Assembly: GCF_022829405.1 (NCBI RefSeq)
Contig: NZ_JAKSXW010000071.1
Coordinates: 1 to 33,925, forward strand
DNA from: Methylobacterium sp. J-076
GTDB lineage: Bacteria; Pseudomonadota; Alphaproteobacteria; Rhizobiales; Beijerinckiaceae
Reading direction: 5' to 3'
Length of the DNA: 33,925 nt
Shown one piece after another: positions 1-7,722 of this stretch. How positions within the stretch are numbered: position 1 is the stretch's first letter; each line of letters starts with the position of its first letter. The notes below the pieces were generated by a model. That model made no database searches, was not told the origin of the DNA, and saw only the letters and a program-made list of their open reading frames with translations. Position numbers and translations under genes: made by a program.

Positions 1-479
1 CGGCGCGCCGACTCCGCCTCCAGGGCGTCCCGGTCCTTCTGCAGGAGCACGAGCCGCTCCTTCTCGAGGGTCACGTCGTATTGCGAGGCGAAGAAGTAGG
101 TCAGCTCCCCGTCGGCGGCGAACACCGGCGAGACCATCAGCCGGTTCCAGAACGTTGTCCCGTCCTTGCGGCGGTTCCGCAGGTCGAGCTCGATGGTGAC
201 CCGCCGCTCGATCGCGTCCCTGACCCGCCCGACATCCGCCGGGTCCGTCTCGGGCCCCTGGACAAAGCGGCATCTGCGGCCGATGATCTCCCCGCGCCCG
301 TAGCCCGTCAGCTTCACGAACGCCTCGTTGACGTACACGATCGGGTTGTCCGGCAGCCGCGGGTCGGTGATCACCATCGGCATGCGCGTCGCCCGCACGG
401 CCGCCGCGAACGGATCCGAGCCGACGACGGTGCTGGCGATCTCGGCGTCGATACGCGCGCCGTCTGCGTGGTCGTTCAA
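1..479 (-). CDS. LOV-domain (blue-light) sensor kinase, N-terminal part
   Basis: The gene runs off the left edge, so only about 159 N-terminal residues are visible. They form one LOV-type PAS domain. Visible landmarks are the flavin-adduct cysteine in GRRCRFVQG, the FMN-contacting asparagines in NRRKDGTTFWN and the late glutamine in FFASQYDVT. All four residues expected of a photoactive LOV domain are present, although the first motif reads RRCRFVQ where NCRFLQ is usual. The domain is followed by a charged helical linker (EKERLVLLQKDRDALEAE), typical of the coiled coil leading to a histidine kinase or other output. The output domain is outside the window, so kinase is inference from the family; HWE-type kinases are common partners in Rhizobiales. 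The reading frame opens after a TAG; the only good start is a TTG at 479, with no strong ribosome binding site. Confidence 0.8.
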   Translation of the reverse strand, partial: MNDHADGARIDAEIASTVVGSDPFAAAVRATRMPMVITDPRLPDNPIVYVNEAFVKLTGYGRGEIIGRRCRFVQGPETDPADVGRVRDAIERRVTIELDLRNRRKDGTTFWNRLMVSPVFAADGELTYFFASQYDVTLEKERLVLLQKDRDALEAESAR

Positions 480-644
480 GCGTGAGCAGTCCCGGTGGTC
501 CCAACCGTTCTACCGATGCAGCCCGATCAGGCCAGGGGTGCGGGTGTCACACCTTGGGCGGAAATGGCCCCGGCCGGCCTCCGTCCGCGTCGCGGGCCGG
601 GCCCCCGCCGCCGTCCGAGCGGCGGGCCCCGGCGGGATTCGGGC

Positions 645-842
645 TCACGGGGCGGGAAGACGCTCCTTGGCCCGCGCCAGCCGGGTCATGCGGTAGACCT
701 GGCCCAGGCGATCACGCGCGTCGCGGATCGGCGCCGTCTGCCGCTCGGCCTGGGCGGCGTCGATGATCCGCAGCACGGCATCGACCGACCGTTCCAGGCG
801 GCGCTCCGCGGCGAGGGTCTCGGTCCTGTGGCGGTCCTGCAT
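645..842 (-). CDS. small hypothetical protein (65 aa)
   Basis: A 65-residue, highly charged, predicted helical protein rich in Arg, Glu and Ala. It has no signal peptide and no recognisable domain. It starts at an ATG with GGGA about 8 nt upstream. It sits about 100 bp downstream of zwf in the same direction, so it may be cotranscribed with it. Function is unknown. It could be a spurious frame in GC-rich DNA, but the ATG, the placed Shine-Dalgarno and the gap it fills favour a real gene. Confidence 0.55.
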   Translation of the reverse strand: MQDRHRTETLAAERRLERSVDAVLRIIDAAQAERQTAPIRDARDRLGQVYRMTRLARAKERLPAP

Positions 843-939
843 GGCGATTCCCGTGAGCCCCGCCCGGTCCCGGGCGGGGGCACAGTGTCGGAAGCCGGCT
901 TGGCCGGAAAAGGGCAGCTTGGCCGTAAGCCGCCCGGCC

Positions 940-2418
940 TCAGATCCGCAGCTCCTCGTGCCAGGTGCGGCCGTCGCGCTCGATCAGGGCGATGGCGGCC
1001 GTCGGCCCCCAGGAGCCCGCCGGGTAGGGGCGGGGCGCCTCGGGCCGCTCGGCCCAGGCGTTGAGGATGCCGCTGGCCCAGGCCCAGGCGGCCTCCACCT
1101 CGTCCCGGCGCATGAACAGGGTGGCGTTGCCGCGCACCACGTCCATCAGCAGCCGCTCGTAGGCGTCCGGGTAGCGCTGCTTGAAGGTCTCCTCGAAGGA
1201 GATGTCGAGGTCGGTCGGGCGCAGGCGCAGGCCGCCGGGGCCGGGGTCCTTCGTCATCACCTCGAGCTTCATGCCCTCCTGCGGCTGCAGGCGGATGACG
1301 AGGCGGTTCGGCTCGCGGCCGAACGCCTCCTCGGGGAAGATCGAGAACGGCGAGGCGCGGAACTGCACCACGATCTCGGACAGCTTCTGCGGCAGGCGCT
1401 TGCCGGTGCGCAGGTAGAACGGCACCCCCGCCCAGCGGCCGGACTGCACCTCCACCTTCATGGCCACGAAGGTCTCGGTGCGGCTCTCGTGGCCGAGCTC
1501 GTCGAGGTAGCCGGTCACCGGCTGGCCGTTCACCGCCCCCGCCACGTACTGGCCGCGCACCGTCACCGCCTGGATGTCGTGGGCGGTGATCGGCTTCAGG
1601 GCGCGCAGCACCTTCAGCTTCTCGTCGCGGACGGAGTTGGCTTCGAGGTTGAGGGGGCTCTCCATCGCCGTCAGGCAGAGGAGCTGCAGGATGTGGTTCT
1701 GCAGCATGTCCCGGAGCGCCCCGGACGTGTCGTAGTAGCCCGCGCGGCCCTCGACGCCGACCGTCTCGGCCACCGTGATCTGGACGTGGTCGATCACGTC
1801 CGAGGTCCACAGCCGCTCGAAGATGGTGTTGGCGAAGCGGAGCGAGAGCAGGTTCTGCACCGTCTCCTTGCCGAGGTAGTGGTCGATGCGGAAGATCTGC
1901 GATTCGGGGAAGACCTCGCCCACCGCGTCGTTGATCGCCTGGGCGGACTTGAGGTCCTTGCCGATGGGCTTCTCCAGCACGACGCGGGACTTCTCGCCGA
2001 TCAGCCCGTGCTTGGCGAGGTTCCGGCAGATCGCCCCGTAGAGGTCGGGGGAGGTGGCGAGGTAGTAGGGCCGCACCTGGTCCGGCCGTTCGGCGAGCTT
2101 GTCCGCCAGATCCGCCCAGCCGTCCTCGCCCGTCCCATCGACGGCGACGTAGTCGAGGTGGGCGAGGAAGTCGCCGAGGGCGTCCTCCGGCAGGTCGGAG
2201 GCGGTCACGAACCGCTTGAGGGCGTCGCGGGCATGCTTCCGGAAGGCCTCCACCGTCAGGTCCGAGCGGGAGGCGCCGATGATCCGGCTGGTCCCCGGGA
2301 TCTGCCCGTCGCGAAACCGGTGGTACAGGGCGGGCAGGAGCTTGCGCGCGGTCAGGTCGCCGGTGGCGCCGAAGACGACGCAGTCGAAGGAGGCGACGGG
2401 AATGATCGTCGTGGCCAA
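940..2418 (-). CDS. zwf: glucose-6-phosphate 1-dehydrogenase
   Basis: Oxidises glucose-6-phosphate to 6-phosphogluconolactone with NAD(P)+, the entry step of the pentose phosphate and Entner-Doudoroff pathways, in the cytosol. The 492-residue product matches the family length. The N-terminal dinucleotide-binding motif is GATGDLT (residues 17-23), followed by EKPIGKD near 149, and the active-site signature RIDHYLGKE (177-185) carries the catalytic histidine. The start is a TTG at 2418 preceded by GGGAG at a good distance, giving the N-terminus MATTIIPVASFDC; no ATG fits. Unlike many zwf loci there is no pgl or edd alongside; the neighbours are a small hypothetical gene downstream and an SDR gene upstream across a 188-bp gap. 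Confidence 0.96.
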   Translation of the reverse strand: MATTIIPVASFDCVVFGATGDLTARKLLPALYHRFRDGQIPGTSRIIGASRSDLTVEAFRKHARDALKRFVTASDLPEDALGDFLAHLDYVAVDGTGEDGWADLADKLAERPDQVRPYYLATSPDLYGAICRNLAKHGLIGEKSRVVLEKPIGKDLKSAQAINDAVGEVFPESQIFRIDHYLGKETVQNLLSLRFANTIFERLWTSDVIDHVQITVAETVGVEGRAGYYDTSGALRDMLQNHILQLLCLTAMESPLNLEANSVRDEKLKVLRALKPITAHDIQAVTVRGQYVAGAVNGQPVTGYLDELGHESRTETFVAMKVEVQSGRWAGVPFYLRTGKRLPQKLSEIVVQFRASPFSIFPEEAFGREPNRLVIRLQPQEGMKLEVMTKDPGPGGLRLRPTDLDISFEETFKQRYPDAYERLLMDVVRGNATLFMRRDEVEAAWAWASGILNAWAERPEAPRPYPAGSWGPTAAIALIERDGRTWHEELRI

Positions 2419-2606
2419 AGGCGGCTCCCGTGAGGTGGCGGCGTGCCCCGTGGTGCGGCTCCCGAACGAGCCTGGAGGGGGCGGGCTTACCCCGGTGCAG
2501 GAGCCGCGCCAAGGGCGGAAGGAGGGCGGGGCCTGCCGCCCGCCGTCCTCGACGCGAAATCGGGACGCTCGCCGGACTCGAGGATCGATCCGGAGGAGGG
2601 GCGGCC

Positions 2607-3449
2607 CTACCCCTCCATGTGCCGCTTGAACGCCTCGGCGTGATCCGGATGCCAGCGGGACAGGGCCGGGCGATTCGCGATGATGTCGCCCATCGCCCAT
2701 GCCATGCGCTTCTCGTCCTGGTCGCGCGTGGTCTCGTTGTCGGGGCAGAGGATGTAGAAGTCGCCCGCCGCCATCCGCTCCAGCATGAAGTCGATGGTCT
2801 GCTCCGGCGTCCAGGCGCCGGCGGGCTTCTCGGCGACGCCCCGCGCCTTGGCCAGCCCGGTATAGACGAAGCCGGGAATCAGCAGGTGGGCGGTGGTGGC
2901 GCAGCCCTCGCGGGTGCGCAGCTCGTGGGCCAGGGCTTCGGTGGCCGCCTTCACCCCCGCCTTCGAGACGTTGTAGGGCGCGTTGCCCGGCGGGGTGGTG
3001 ATGCCCTGCTTCGAGCCCGACACGATGAGGGCACCGGGCCGGCCCGATTCCGCCATGGCCGGGGCGAAGGCGCGGATGCCGTCGATCACGCCCCACAGGT
3101 TCGTGCCGAGGATGCGCTCCCAGGTGGCCGCGTCGGAGAACAGCCTGCCGCCGGCCTCGATGCCCGCGTTCAGCATCACGATCGCCGGCGGCCCGTTGCG
3201 CAGCACCGCGGCGGCCAGGGCCTCCATCGCGCCACGGTCGGACACGTCCGTCGGCACCGCGTGCACGTCCACGGCGGCGAGGCGGCCGACCTCGGCCCGG
3301 GCCGCTTCCAGGGCCTCCCCGGGCAGGTCGGCGAGCCACACGTTCATCCCGAAGGCGGCGAAGGCCTTCGCGGCGGCGAGGCCGATGCCGCTGGCGGCCC
3401 CCGTCACCACCGCGCTGTGGCCGGGTCGGATCGCGGGGTGTCGGGACAT
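2607..3449 (-). CDS. SDR-family NAD(P)-dependent oxidoreductase
   Basis: Classical short-chain dehydrogenase of 280 residues. Visible are the Rossmann glycine motif TGAASGIG (16-23), the NAG motif near 94-96, the catalytic Ser146 in VSGSKQG and the YxxxK pair Tyr159/Lys163 (YNVSK). The C-terminal third has an extended substrate-binding part. The substrate cannot be told from sequence. The start was set at the ATG at 3449 because GGAG lies 9 nt upstream; other ATGs further upstream in frame would add up to 20 non-conserved residues. It is divergent from the xylanase gene, whose start is only 92 bp away, so the two may share a control region. Confidence 0.9.
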   Translation of the reverse strand: MSRHPAIRPGHSAVVTGAASGIGLAAAKAFAAFGMNVWLADLPGEALEAARAEVGRLAAVDVHAVPTDVSDRGAMEALAAAVLRNGPPAIVMLNAGIEAGGRLFSDAATWERILGTNLWGVIDGIRAFAPAMAESGRPGALIVSGSKQGITTPPGNAPYNVSKAGVKAATEALAHELRTREGCATTAHLLIPGFVYTGLAKARGVAEKPAGAWTPEQTIDFMLERMAAGDFYILCPDNETTRDQDEKRMAWAMGDIIANRPALSRWHPDHAEAFKRHMEG

Positions 3450-3541
3450 GGCATCGTGCTCCATCTTCGTCGGCATGCCTGAGATGGTGCGGCCCGGCGG
3501 GAAGGCCATCGCCCCGCGGGGCGGCGGGGCCGAGGAAGCGG

Positions 3542-4717
3542 ATGTCGATCTCCCTGAACCGCCGGAGCCTCCTCACCGGGGCAGCGGCCTCCGGCCTCGC
3601 CGCCCCGGCCGTCGCCGCAGCCGATTTCGGGCCGGTCGGGCGGCCCTCCTGGGCGGCGGACGGGCCGCAGGGGGCGGCGGCCCGGAAGGGCCTCGCCTTC
3701 GGAGCCGCCGTGCCCTCGAACCTGCTGAACCGCAGCCCAGACTTCCGGACCATCCTGGCGCGGGATTGCGGGCTGCTGCTCGGCAACAACGAGATGAAGA
3801 TGGCGGTGGTGCTGCCGGAGCCCGGCCGCACGGATTTCGCCCCGGCCGATTCGGTGGTGCGCTTCGCCCGCGCCCACGGCCAGCACCTGCGCGGTCACGC
3901 CCTCGTCTGGCACGAGGCGCTGCCGGCCTGGGTCGCCCCGCGCCTCGCCGGTGCGGACGCCCGGCAGGCCGAGGACCTCCTGCGCCGCTGGATCGACACG
4001 GTCGCCGGCCGCTACCGGGGCATGATCGAGTCCTGGGATGTCGTAAACGAAATATTAGCTGGCTATGGTCCCGTGCGCCGGCCCGATGGCCTGCGGGAGA
4101 CGCCGTGGCTCGCCGCCCTCGGGCCGGGCTATGTCGACCTCGCCTTCCACCTCGCCCGCGAGGCCGATCCCCGGGCGGCCCTGGCCTGGAACGAGGATTC
4201 CCTGGAGCACGATTTCGACTGGGTGGAGGCCCGGCGCAGCCGCGCCCTGAAGCGGCTGGAGGGGATGCGCGCCCGCGGCGTGCCGATCCGCCGCTTCGGC
4301 ATCCAGGCCCATCTGGTGGGCGACCACCCGTTCGACGCGACGAAGTTCCGCCGCTTCCTCAGGGAGCTCGGCCAGTTGGGCCTCGGCATCGAGATCACCG
4401 AACTCGACATCGACGACAAGGCCTTCCCGGCGGACATCGCCGCCCGGGACAGGGCCGTGGCGGATGTCGTCCGCCGGATTCTCGACGTCGCCCTGGACGA
4501 GCCGGCCCTCCTCAACGTCGTCACCTGGGGCCTGTTCGACGGCGACACATGGCTCAACGACCACCCGGACCACCGCCGCCGGGACGGCCTCCGCCAGCGC
4601 CCGCTGCCCCTGGACGAGGGGATGCGCCCGAAACCATTCCGGGACGCCCTCATCGCGGCCTTCCGCGCCGCGCCCGATCATTCGGCCGCGCGGGCCCGCC
4701 TGCGCAACACAACGTGA
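3542..4717 (+). CDS. GH10 endo-1,4-beta-xylanase, Tat-exported
   Basis: Glycoside hydrolase family 10 enzyme, 391 residues, expected to cleave beta-1,4-xylan outside the cytoplasm with retention of configuration. The N-terminus is a Tat signal (NRRSLLTGAAASGLAAPAVA) and export is expected in folded form. Family landmarks in order are GHALVWHEALPAW, WDVVNE with the acid/base Glu170, GIQAHL, ITELDI with the nucleophile Glu287, and VTWGLFDGDTWL. Start is an ATG with GAGGAAG just upstream. Unusually, codons 168-176 around Glu170 are AT-ended (GTA, GAA, ATA, TTA, GCT, TAT, GGT) in an otherwise G/C-ended gene. A role in plant cell wall or exopolysaccharide turnover is inference. Confidence 0.93.
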   Translation: MSISLNRRSLLTGAAASGLAAPAVAAADFGPVGRPSWAADGPQGAAARKGLAFGAAVPSNLLNRSPDFRTILARDCGLLLGNNEMKMAVVLPEPGRTDFAPADSVVRFARAHGQHLRGHALVWHEALPAWVAPRLAGADARQAEDLLRRWIDTVAGRYRGMIESWDVVNEILAGYGPVRRPDGLRETPWLAALGPGYVDLAFHLAREADPRAALAWNEDSLEHDFDWVEARRSRALKRLEGMRARGVPIRRFGIQAHLVGDHPFDATKFRRFLRELGQLGLGIEITELDIDDKAFPADIAARDRAVADVVRRILDVALDEPALLNVVTWGLFDGDTWLNDHPDHRRRDGLRQRPLPLDEGMRPKPFRDALIAAFRAAPDHSAARARLRNTT

Positions 4718-4805
4718 GGACGTGGCCCCACAGGGGATTGGTAACCATCGCGGCCCATTCTCGCGGCAGACCGCGCCGCCTCCGGCGCCGTCGGGAGAGT
4801 CGCGT

Positions 4806-6377
4806 ATGGTCCCGACCCCGAGCCGCCCCCGTGCCGCCCTCGCGGCCGGCCTCTGCCTGTCCGCCCTGCTGACCGGAGCCTGCCCCGCCGGCGCGCAGGA
4901 CGTGTCCGCCGTGGCGCCTCCGCCCGTGCAGGACGCCGCGAAGGGGGAGCCGATCAAAACAGAGCCGGCAAAGGAGCCTTCTGCCGCGAAGCCGGCCGAG
5001 CCCGCCCCGGTGCCTGCGGCGCAGCCGAGCCCCTCGCCCGAGGCGGCCCCCGCCAAGGCGCTGGAGGCGGCCCGCAAGAGCCGGGAGCCGGCGCCCCTCG
5101 TCTATGCCAAGGTCTCCGCCGACCCGGTCCCGGCCTTCACGCCGCAGACCTTCCTGCACACGCTCCGCGCCGCCGAGCGCTACGCCGCCTTCGCCGAGGC
5201 CGGCGGCTGGGAGAAGGTGCCCGACACCCTGATGAGCCTGAAGCCGGGTGAGCGCCATCCGGCGATCCCGGCCCTGCGCCACCACCTCACCCTCGAGGGC
5301 GACCTGCCCGCCGACGCCCCGGCGAGCGACCGGCTCGACCCGCCCCTGGTGGCGGCGGTCTCGGCCTTCCAGGCCCGGCACGGCCTGCCGGACAGCGGCA
5401 TCCTCGGGCGCCTGACGATCAATGCCCTCAACGTGCCGGCCGAGACGCGGCAGCGCCAGCTCGCCGCCTCGGCGGCGCGGCTGATGGGCACGAAGTTCCC
5501 CTTCGGCGAGCGCTACGTCGCCGTGAACATCCCCTCGGCCACCGTGGAGGCGGTGGAGAACGGACAGGTCGTGCGCCGCTACGTCGCCGTGGTCGGCTCC
5601 CCCGACAAGGCGACGCCCACCGTCGAGACCCGCATCACCGACATCAACTTCAACCCGACCTGGACCGTGCCGATCTCCGTGGTGAAGAACGAGATCATCC
5701 CGCAGATGCGCAAGAACCCCGGCTACCTCGCCAAGAACCGCATCCGCATCCTGGGGCCGGGCGGCACCGAGGTCGATCCGACGAAGGTCGACTGGGCGAC
5801 CGAGAAGGCCGCGAACTACACCCTCCGGCAGGATTCCGGCCTGGACAATTCGCTGGGGCAGGTCCGCATCGACATGCCGAACCGCTTTGCCGTCTACATG
5901 CACGACACGCCGGCCAAGTCGCTGTTCGCCCGCTCCGTGCGCTTCCACAGCCACGGCTGCGTCCGCGTCGGGCAGGTGAAGGAGCTGGTGGGCTGGCTGC
6001 TCCAAGGGGTCGAGGGACCCAACGGGCCGGGCTCGACCTGGGGGGCGATGGAGATCGAGACCGGCATCGCCGATGGCGAGCGGCGGGACATCAAGCTGCC
6101 GAAGCCCGTGCCGGTCGCCTTCGTCTACCTCACCGGCTATGCCGGGGCGGACGGCCGCGCCCAGTTCCGCGACGACATCTACTGGCTGGACAGCCCCAAG
6201 CCGGCCGCGTCCCCGGCCGCATCCCCGGCCCCCGCGCCGGCCGCCGCCGCCGCCGCGCCCCGGCCCGCCGATCCGCCGGCGACCGGGTCCGTCGGCAGCC
6301 GGGCGCCCGCCGCCAAGGCGGCCGCGCCCCCCGTGCCCGCCCGCCGCAGTTCGGAACCGTTCCAGACTGTCCGCTGA
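4806..6377 (+). CDS. L,D-transpeptidase (YkuD family) with peptidoglycan-binding domain
   Basis: Periplasmic peptidoglycan cross-linking enzyme, 523 residues. A signal peptide (about residues 1-30, cleavage near AGAQD) is followed by a Pro/Ala-rich linker to about 90. Next come a PG-binding-like segment with an SAFQARHGLPDSGILG-type repeat (about 175-210) and the YkuD catalytic domain from about 235. The active site is HSHGC, with His383 and Cys385. A low-complexity Ala/Pro tail occupies the last 70 residues. It resembles the YcbB/LdtD group in order of domains. Start is an ATG at 4806 with GGGAGAG upstream. It lies 88 bp after the xylanase gene on the same strand; a shared transcript is possible but not shown. 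Confidence 0.92.
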   Translation: MVPTPSRPRAALAAGLCLSALLTGACPAGAQDVSAVAPPPVQDAAKGEPIKTEPAKEPSAAKPAEPAPVPAAQPSPSPEAAPAKALEAARKSREPAPLVYAKVSADPVPAFTPQTFLHTLRAAERYAAFAEAGGWEKVPDTLMSLKPGERHPAIPALRHHLTLEGDLPADAPASDRLDPPLVAAVSAFQARHGLPDSGILGRLTINALNVPAETRQRQLAASAARLMGTKFPFGERYVAVNIPSATVEAVENGQVVRRYVAVVGSPDKATPTVETRITDINFNPTWTVPISVVKNEIIPQMRKNPGYLAKNRIRILGPGGTEVDPTKVDWATEKAANYTLRQDSGLDNSLGQVRIDMPNRFAVYMHDTPAKSLFARSVRFHSHGCVRVGQVKELVGWLLQGVEGPNGPGSTWGAMEIETGIADGERRDIKLPKPVPVAFVYLTGYAGADGRAQFRDDIYWLDSPKPAASPAASPAPAPAAAAAAPRPADPPATGSVGSRAPAAKAAAPPVPARRSSEPFQTVR

Positions 6378-6508
6378 GCGAAGCCCTGCCATGCGGCGGG
6401 GGAAACCGCGGAACCAACGGGGTGCCTCACCATTGCCCAGGAGAACGCGGCCGGTTCGTGAGAGGACCGGCACGCGGCTGTTTCGACCCTAGCGATGGAG
6501 CCTGAACG

Positions 6509-7042
6509 ATGGCCAAGGCCAACCCGGTCAGCCGGATCGAGAGCGACCGCCTCAACACCCCGACCGACCTCGATCCGAACGACACCAAGAAGATCGCCGA
6601 GGGCCTCACCGTCCTCCTGTCGGACCTCTTCGCCCTCTACATCAAGACGAAGAACTTCCACTGGCACGTCAGCGGCCCGAACTTCCGCGACTACCATCTG
6701 ATGATGGATGAGCAGGCCCAGCAGATCTTCGCGATCATCGACGACGTGGGTGAGCGCGCCCGCAAGATCGGCGGTACGGTGCTGCGCTCGCTGGGCCAGG
6801 CCAAGACCCTGACCCGCGTGGCCGACAACGATGCCGAGTATGTCAGCCCCCTCGACATGCTCAAGGAGCTGCGCGACGACAACAAGGCACTCACTGCCCA
6901 CATGCGCGAGCTGCACGAGATCACCGACGAGGCCAACGACGTCTCGACCACCTCCCTGCTGGAGGAGTGGATCGACCAGTCCGAGGAGCGGACGTGGTTC
7001 CTGTTCGAGGCGACCCGCAACGCGACGGATGGCGGCCACTGA
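6509..7042 (+). CDS. dps: Dps-family ferritin-like DNA-protection protein
   Basis: Dodecameric mini-ferritin that oxidises and stores iron with hydrogen peroxide and protects DNA during stress. The 177-residue product carries a full inter-subunit ferroxidase set, His51, His63, Asp67, Asp78 and Glu82, which falls at the same numbers as in E. coli Dps. The N-terminal tail has few lysines, so DNA binding is less certain than iron oxidation. Start is an ATG with GGAG 8 nt upstream. A strong intrinsic terminator follows the stop. The 131-bp upstream gap holds no EcfG-type (GGAAC-N16-CGTT) promoter that I could find. Confidence 0.94.
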   Translation: MAKANPVSRIESDRLNTPTDLDPNDTKKIAEGLTVLLSDLFALYIKTKNFHWHVSGPNFRDYHLMMDEQAQQIFAIIDDVGERARKIGGTVLRSLGQAKTLTRVADNDAEYVSPLDMLKELRDDNKALTAHMRELHEITDEANDVSTTSLLEEWIDQSEERTWFLFEATRNATDGGH

Positions 7043-7065
7043 GCCGTCCCGCCGGTCGGTGGGAA

Positions 7066-7097
7066 GGCTCCGCGCGGCACCGCGCGGGGCCTTTTTT
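7066..7097 (+). terminator. rho-independent terminator of dps
   Basis: A 12-bp stem (GGCTCCGCGCGG at 7066-7077 pairing with CCGCGCGGGGCC at 7080-7091, one G-U wobble) with a two-base loop is followed by six T residues (7092-7097). It ends exactly at the stop codon of the convergent parE gene, separating the two units. Confidence 0.9.
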
Positions 7098-7405
7098 CAG
7101 GGTGCGTCCGTGGACAGGATCGCCTCGTACTCCCGTGCGCCGTTGAGGACGTGGAGCACGTCGATCCGCCCGGCCTCCTCGTCCACCCGGTAGAAGATCA
7201 GGTAGCTGCCGAAGACGCGGCGGCGGACACCGGTATGGGCGTAGCGGGCCACCAGGGGAAAAGCCCGCGGCGTATCGCTCAACCGCAGGCAGCACTCCAC
7301 CAGCTCCGTGACGAAGGTCTGTGCCCGGGCGGGGTTGTCGCGCGCGATGAAATCGCCGATCCGCTCGAGATCCAGCTCGGCTTCGGCGGTGACGACGACT
7401 TTCAT
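7097..7405 (-). CDS. parE: RelE/ParE-family toxin
   Basis: A 102-residue toxin of the RelE/ParE fold. Recognisable are the N-terminal beta strand plus helix (KVVVTAEAELDLERIGDFIA), the central ARAQTFVTEL helix, and the C-terminal strands with SYLIFYRVDEEAGRIDVLHVLNGARE. This pattern is ParE-like, for which gyrase poisoning is the known activity in characterised members; a ribosome-dependent RNase role cannot be excluded. The ATG overlaps the antitoxin stop by 4 bp (ATGA), the usual translational coupling of such pairs. Confidence 0.9.
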   Translation of the reverse strand: MKVVVTAEAELDLERIGDFIARDNPARAQTFVTELVECCLRLSDTPRAFPLVARYAHTGVRRRVFGSYLIFYRVDEEAGRIDVLHVLNGAREYEAILSTDAP

Positions 7406-7665
7406 CCGCCCCGGCGCTGACCGGCCGTGCGGTATCTGGCGCGGAGCCGGTCGGCGACCTCATCGAGGGGCGCCACCCGGCCGGCTTCCGCATCGGCGAG
7501 CCCCCGGGCGATCGCCGCGTCGAGGGCCTCCAATCGCTTCTCCCGCTCTTCGACGAGGCGCACCCCCTCGCGCAGTACTTCGCTGCGCGAGTTGTAGCGG
7601 CCGGTCTTCACCAGCTCGGTGACGTAGCGTTCGAGGTGCAGACCGAGATTGGCACTGCTGGGCAT
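7402..7665 (-). CDS. parD: ParD-family antitoxin
   Basis: A ribbon-helix-helix antitoxin, 87 residues from the chosen start. The N-terminal LGLHLERYVTELVKTGRYNS resembles the ParD DNA-binding segment, followed by SEVLREGVRLVEERE and a flexible acidic/basic C-terminal part that would wrap the toxin. The ATG at 7665 was preferred over the ATG at 7692 because GGGAG stands about 8 nt before it. Members of this family repress their own operon, and a perfect palindrome lies 33 bp upstream. Confidence 0.9.
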   Translation of the reverse strand: MPSSANLGLHLERYVTELVKTGRYNSRSEVLREGVRLVEEREKRLEALDAAIARGLADAEAGRVAPLDEVADRLRARYRTAGQRRGG

Positions 7666-7697
7666 GGCGGCGCTCCCGTCCGAATGTGGCATGGGCG

Positions 7698-7710
7698 GAT
7701 AACTGTTATC
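7698..7710. promoter_or_regulatory. palindromic operator candidate of parDE
   Basis: GATAACTGTTATC is a perfect 6+1+6 palindrome and AT-rich against its surroundings. It sits just upstream of parD and just after the stop of the preceding gene, where a ParD autorepression site would be expected. On the minus strand it overlaps a TTGATA that could be a -35 box. Function is inference. Confidence 0.6.
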
Positions 7711-7722
7711 AAGGGCATCGAC

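Noticed and set aside
3542..4872. Long open frames antisense to or shifted within the xylanase and other genes
   Set aside because: High third-position GC keeps alternate frames open; the translations are Arg/Pro/Ala-rich and lack motifs, while the chosen frames have catalytic signatures.
6378..6508. EcfG-type general stress promoter before dps
   Set aside because: GGAAC occurs (CGGAACCAACGG) but no CGTT follows at 16-17 bp.
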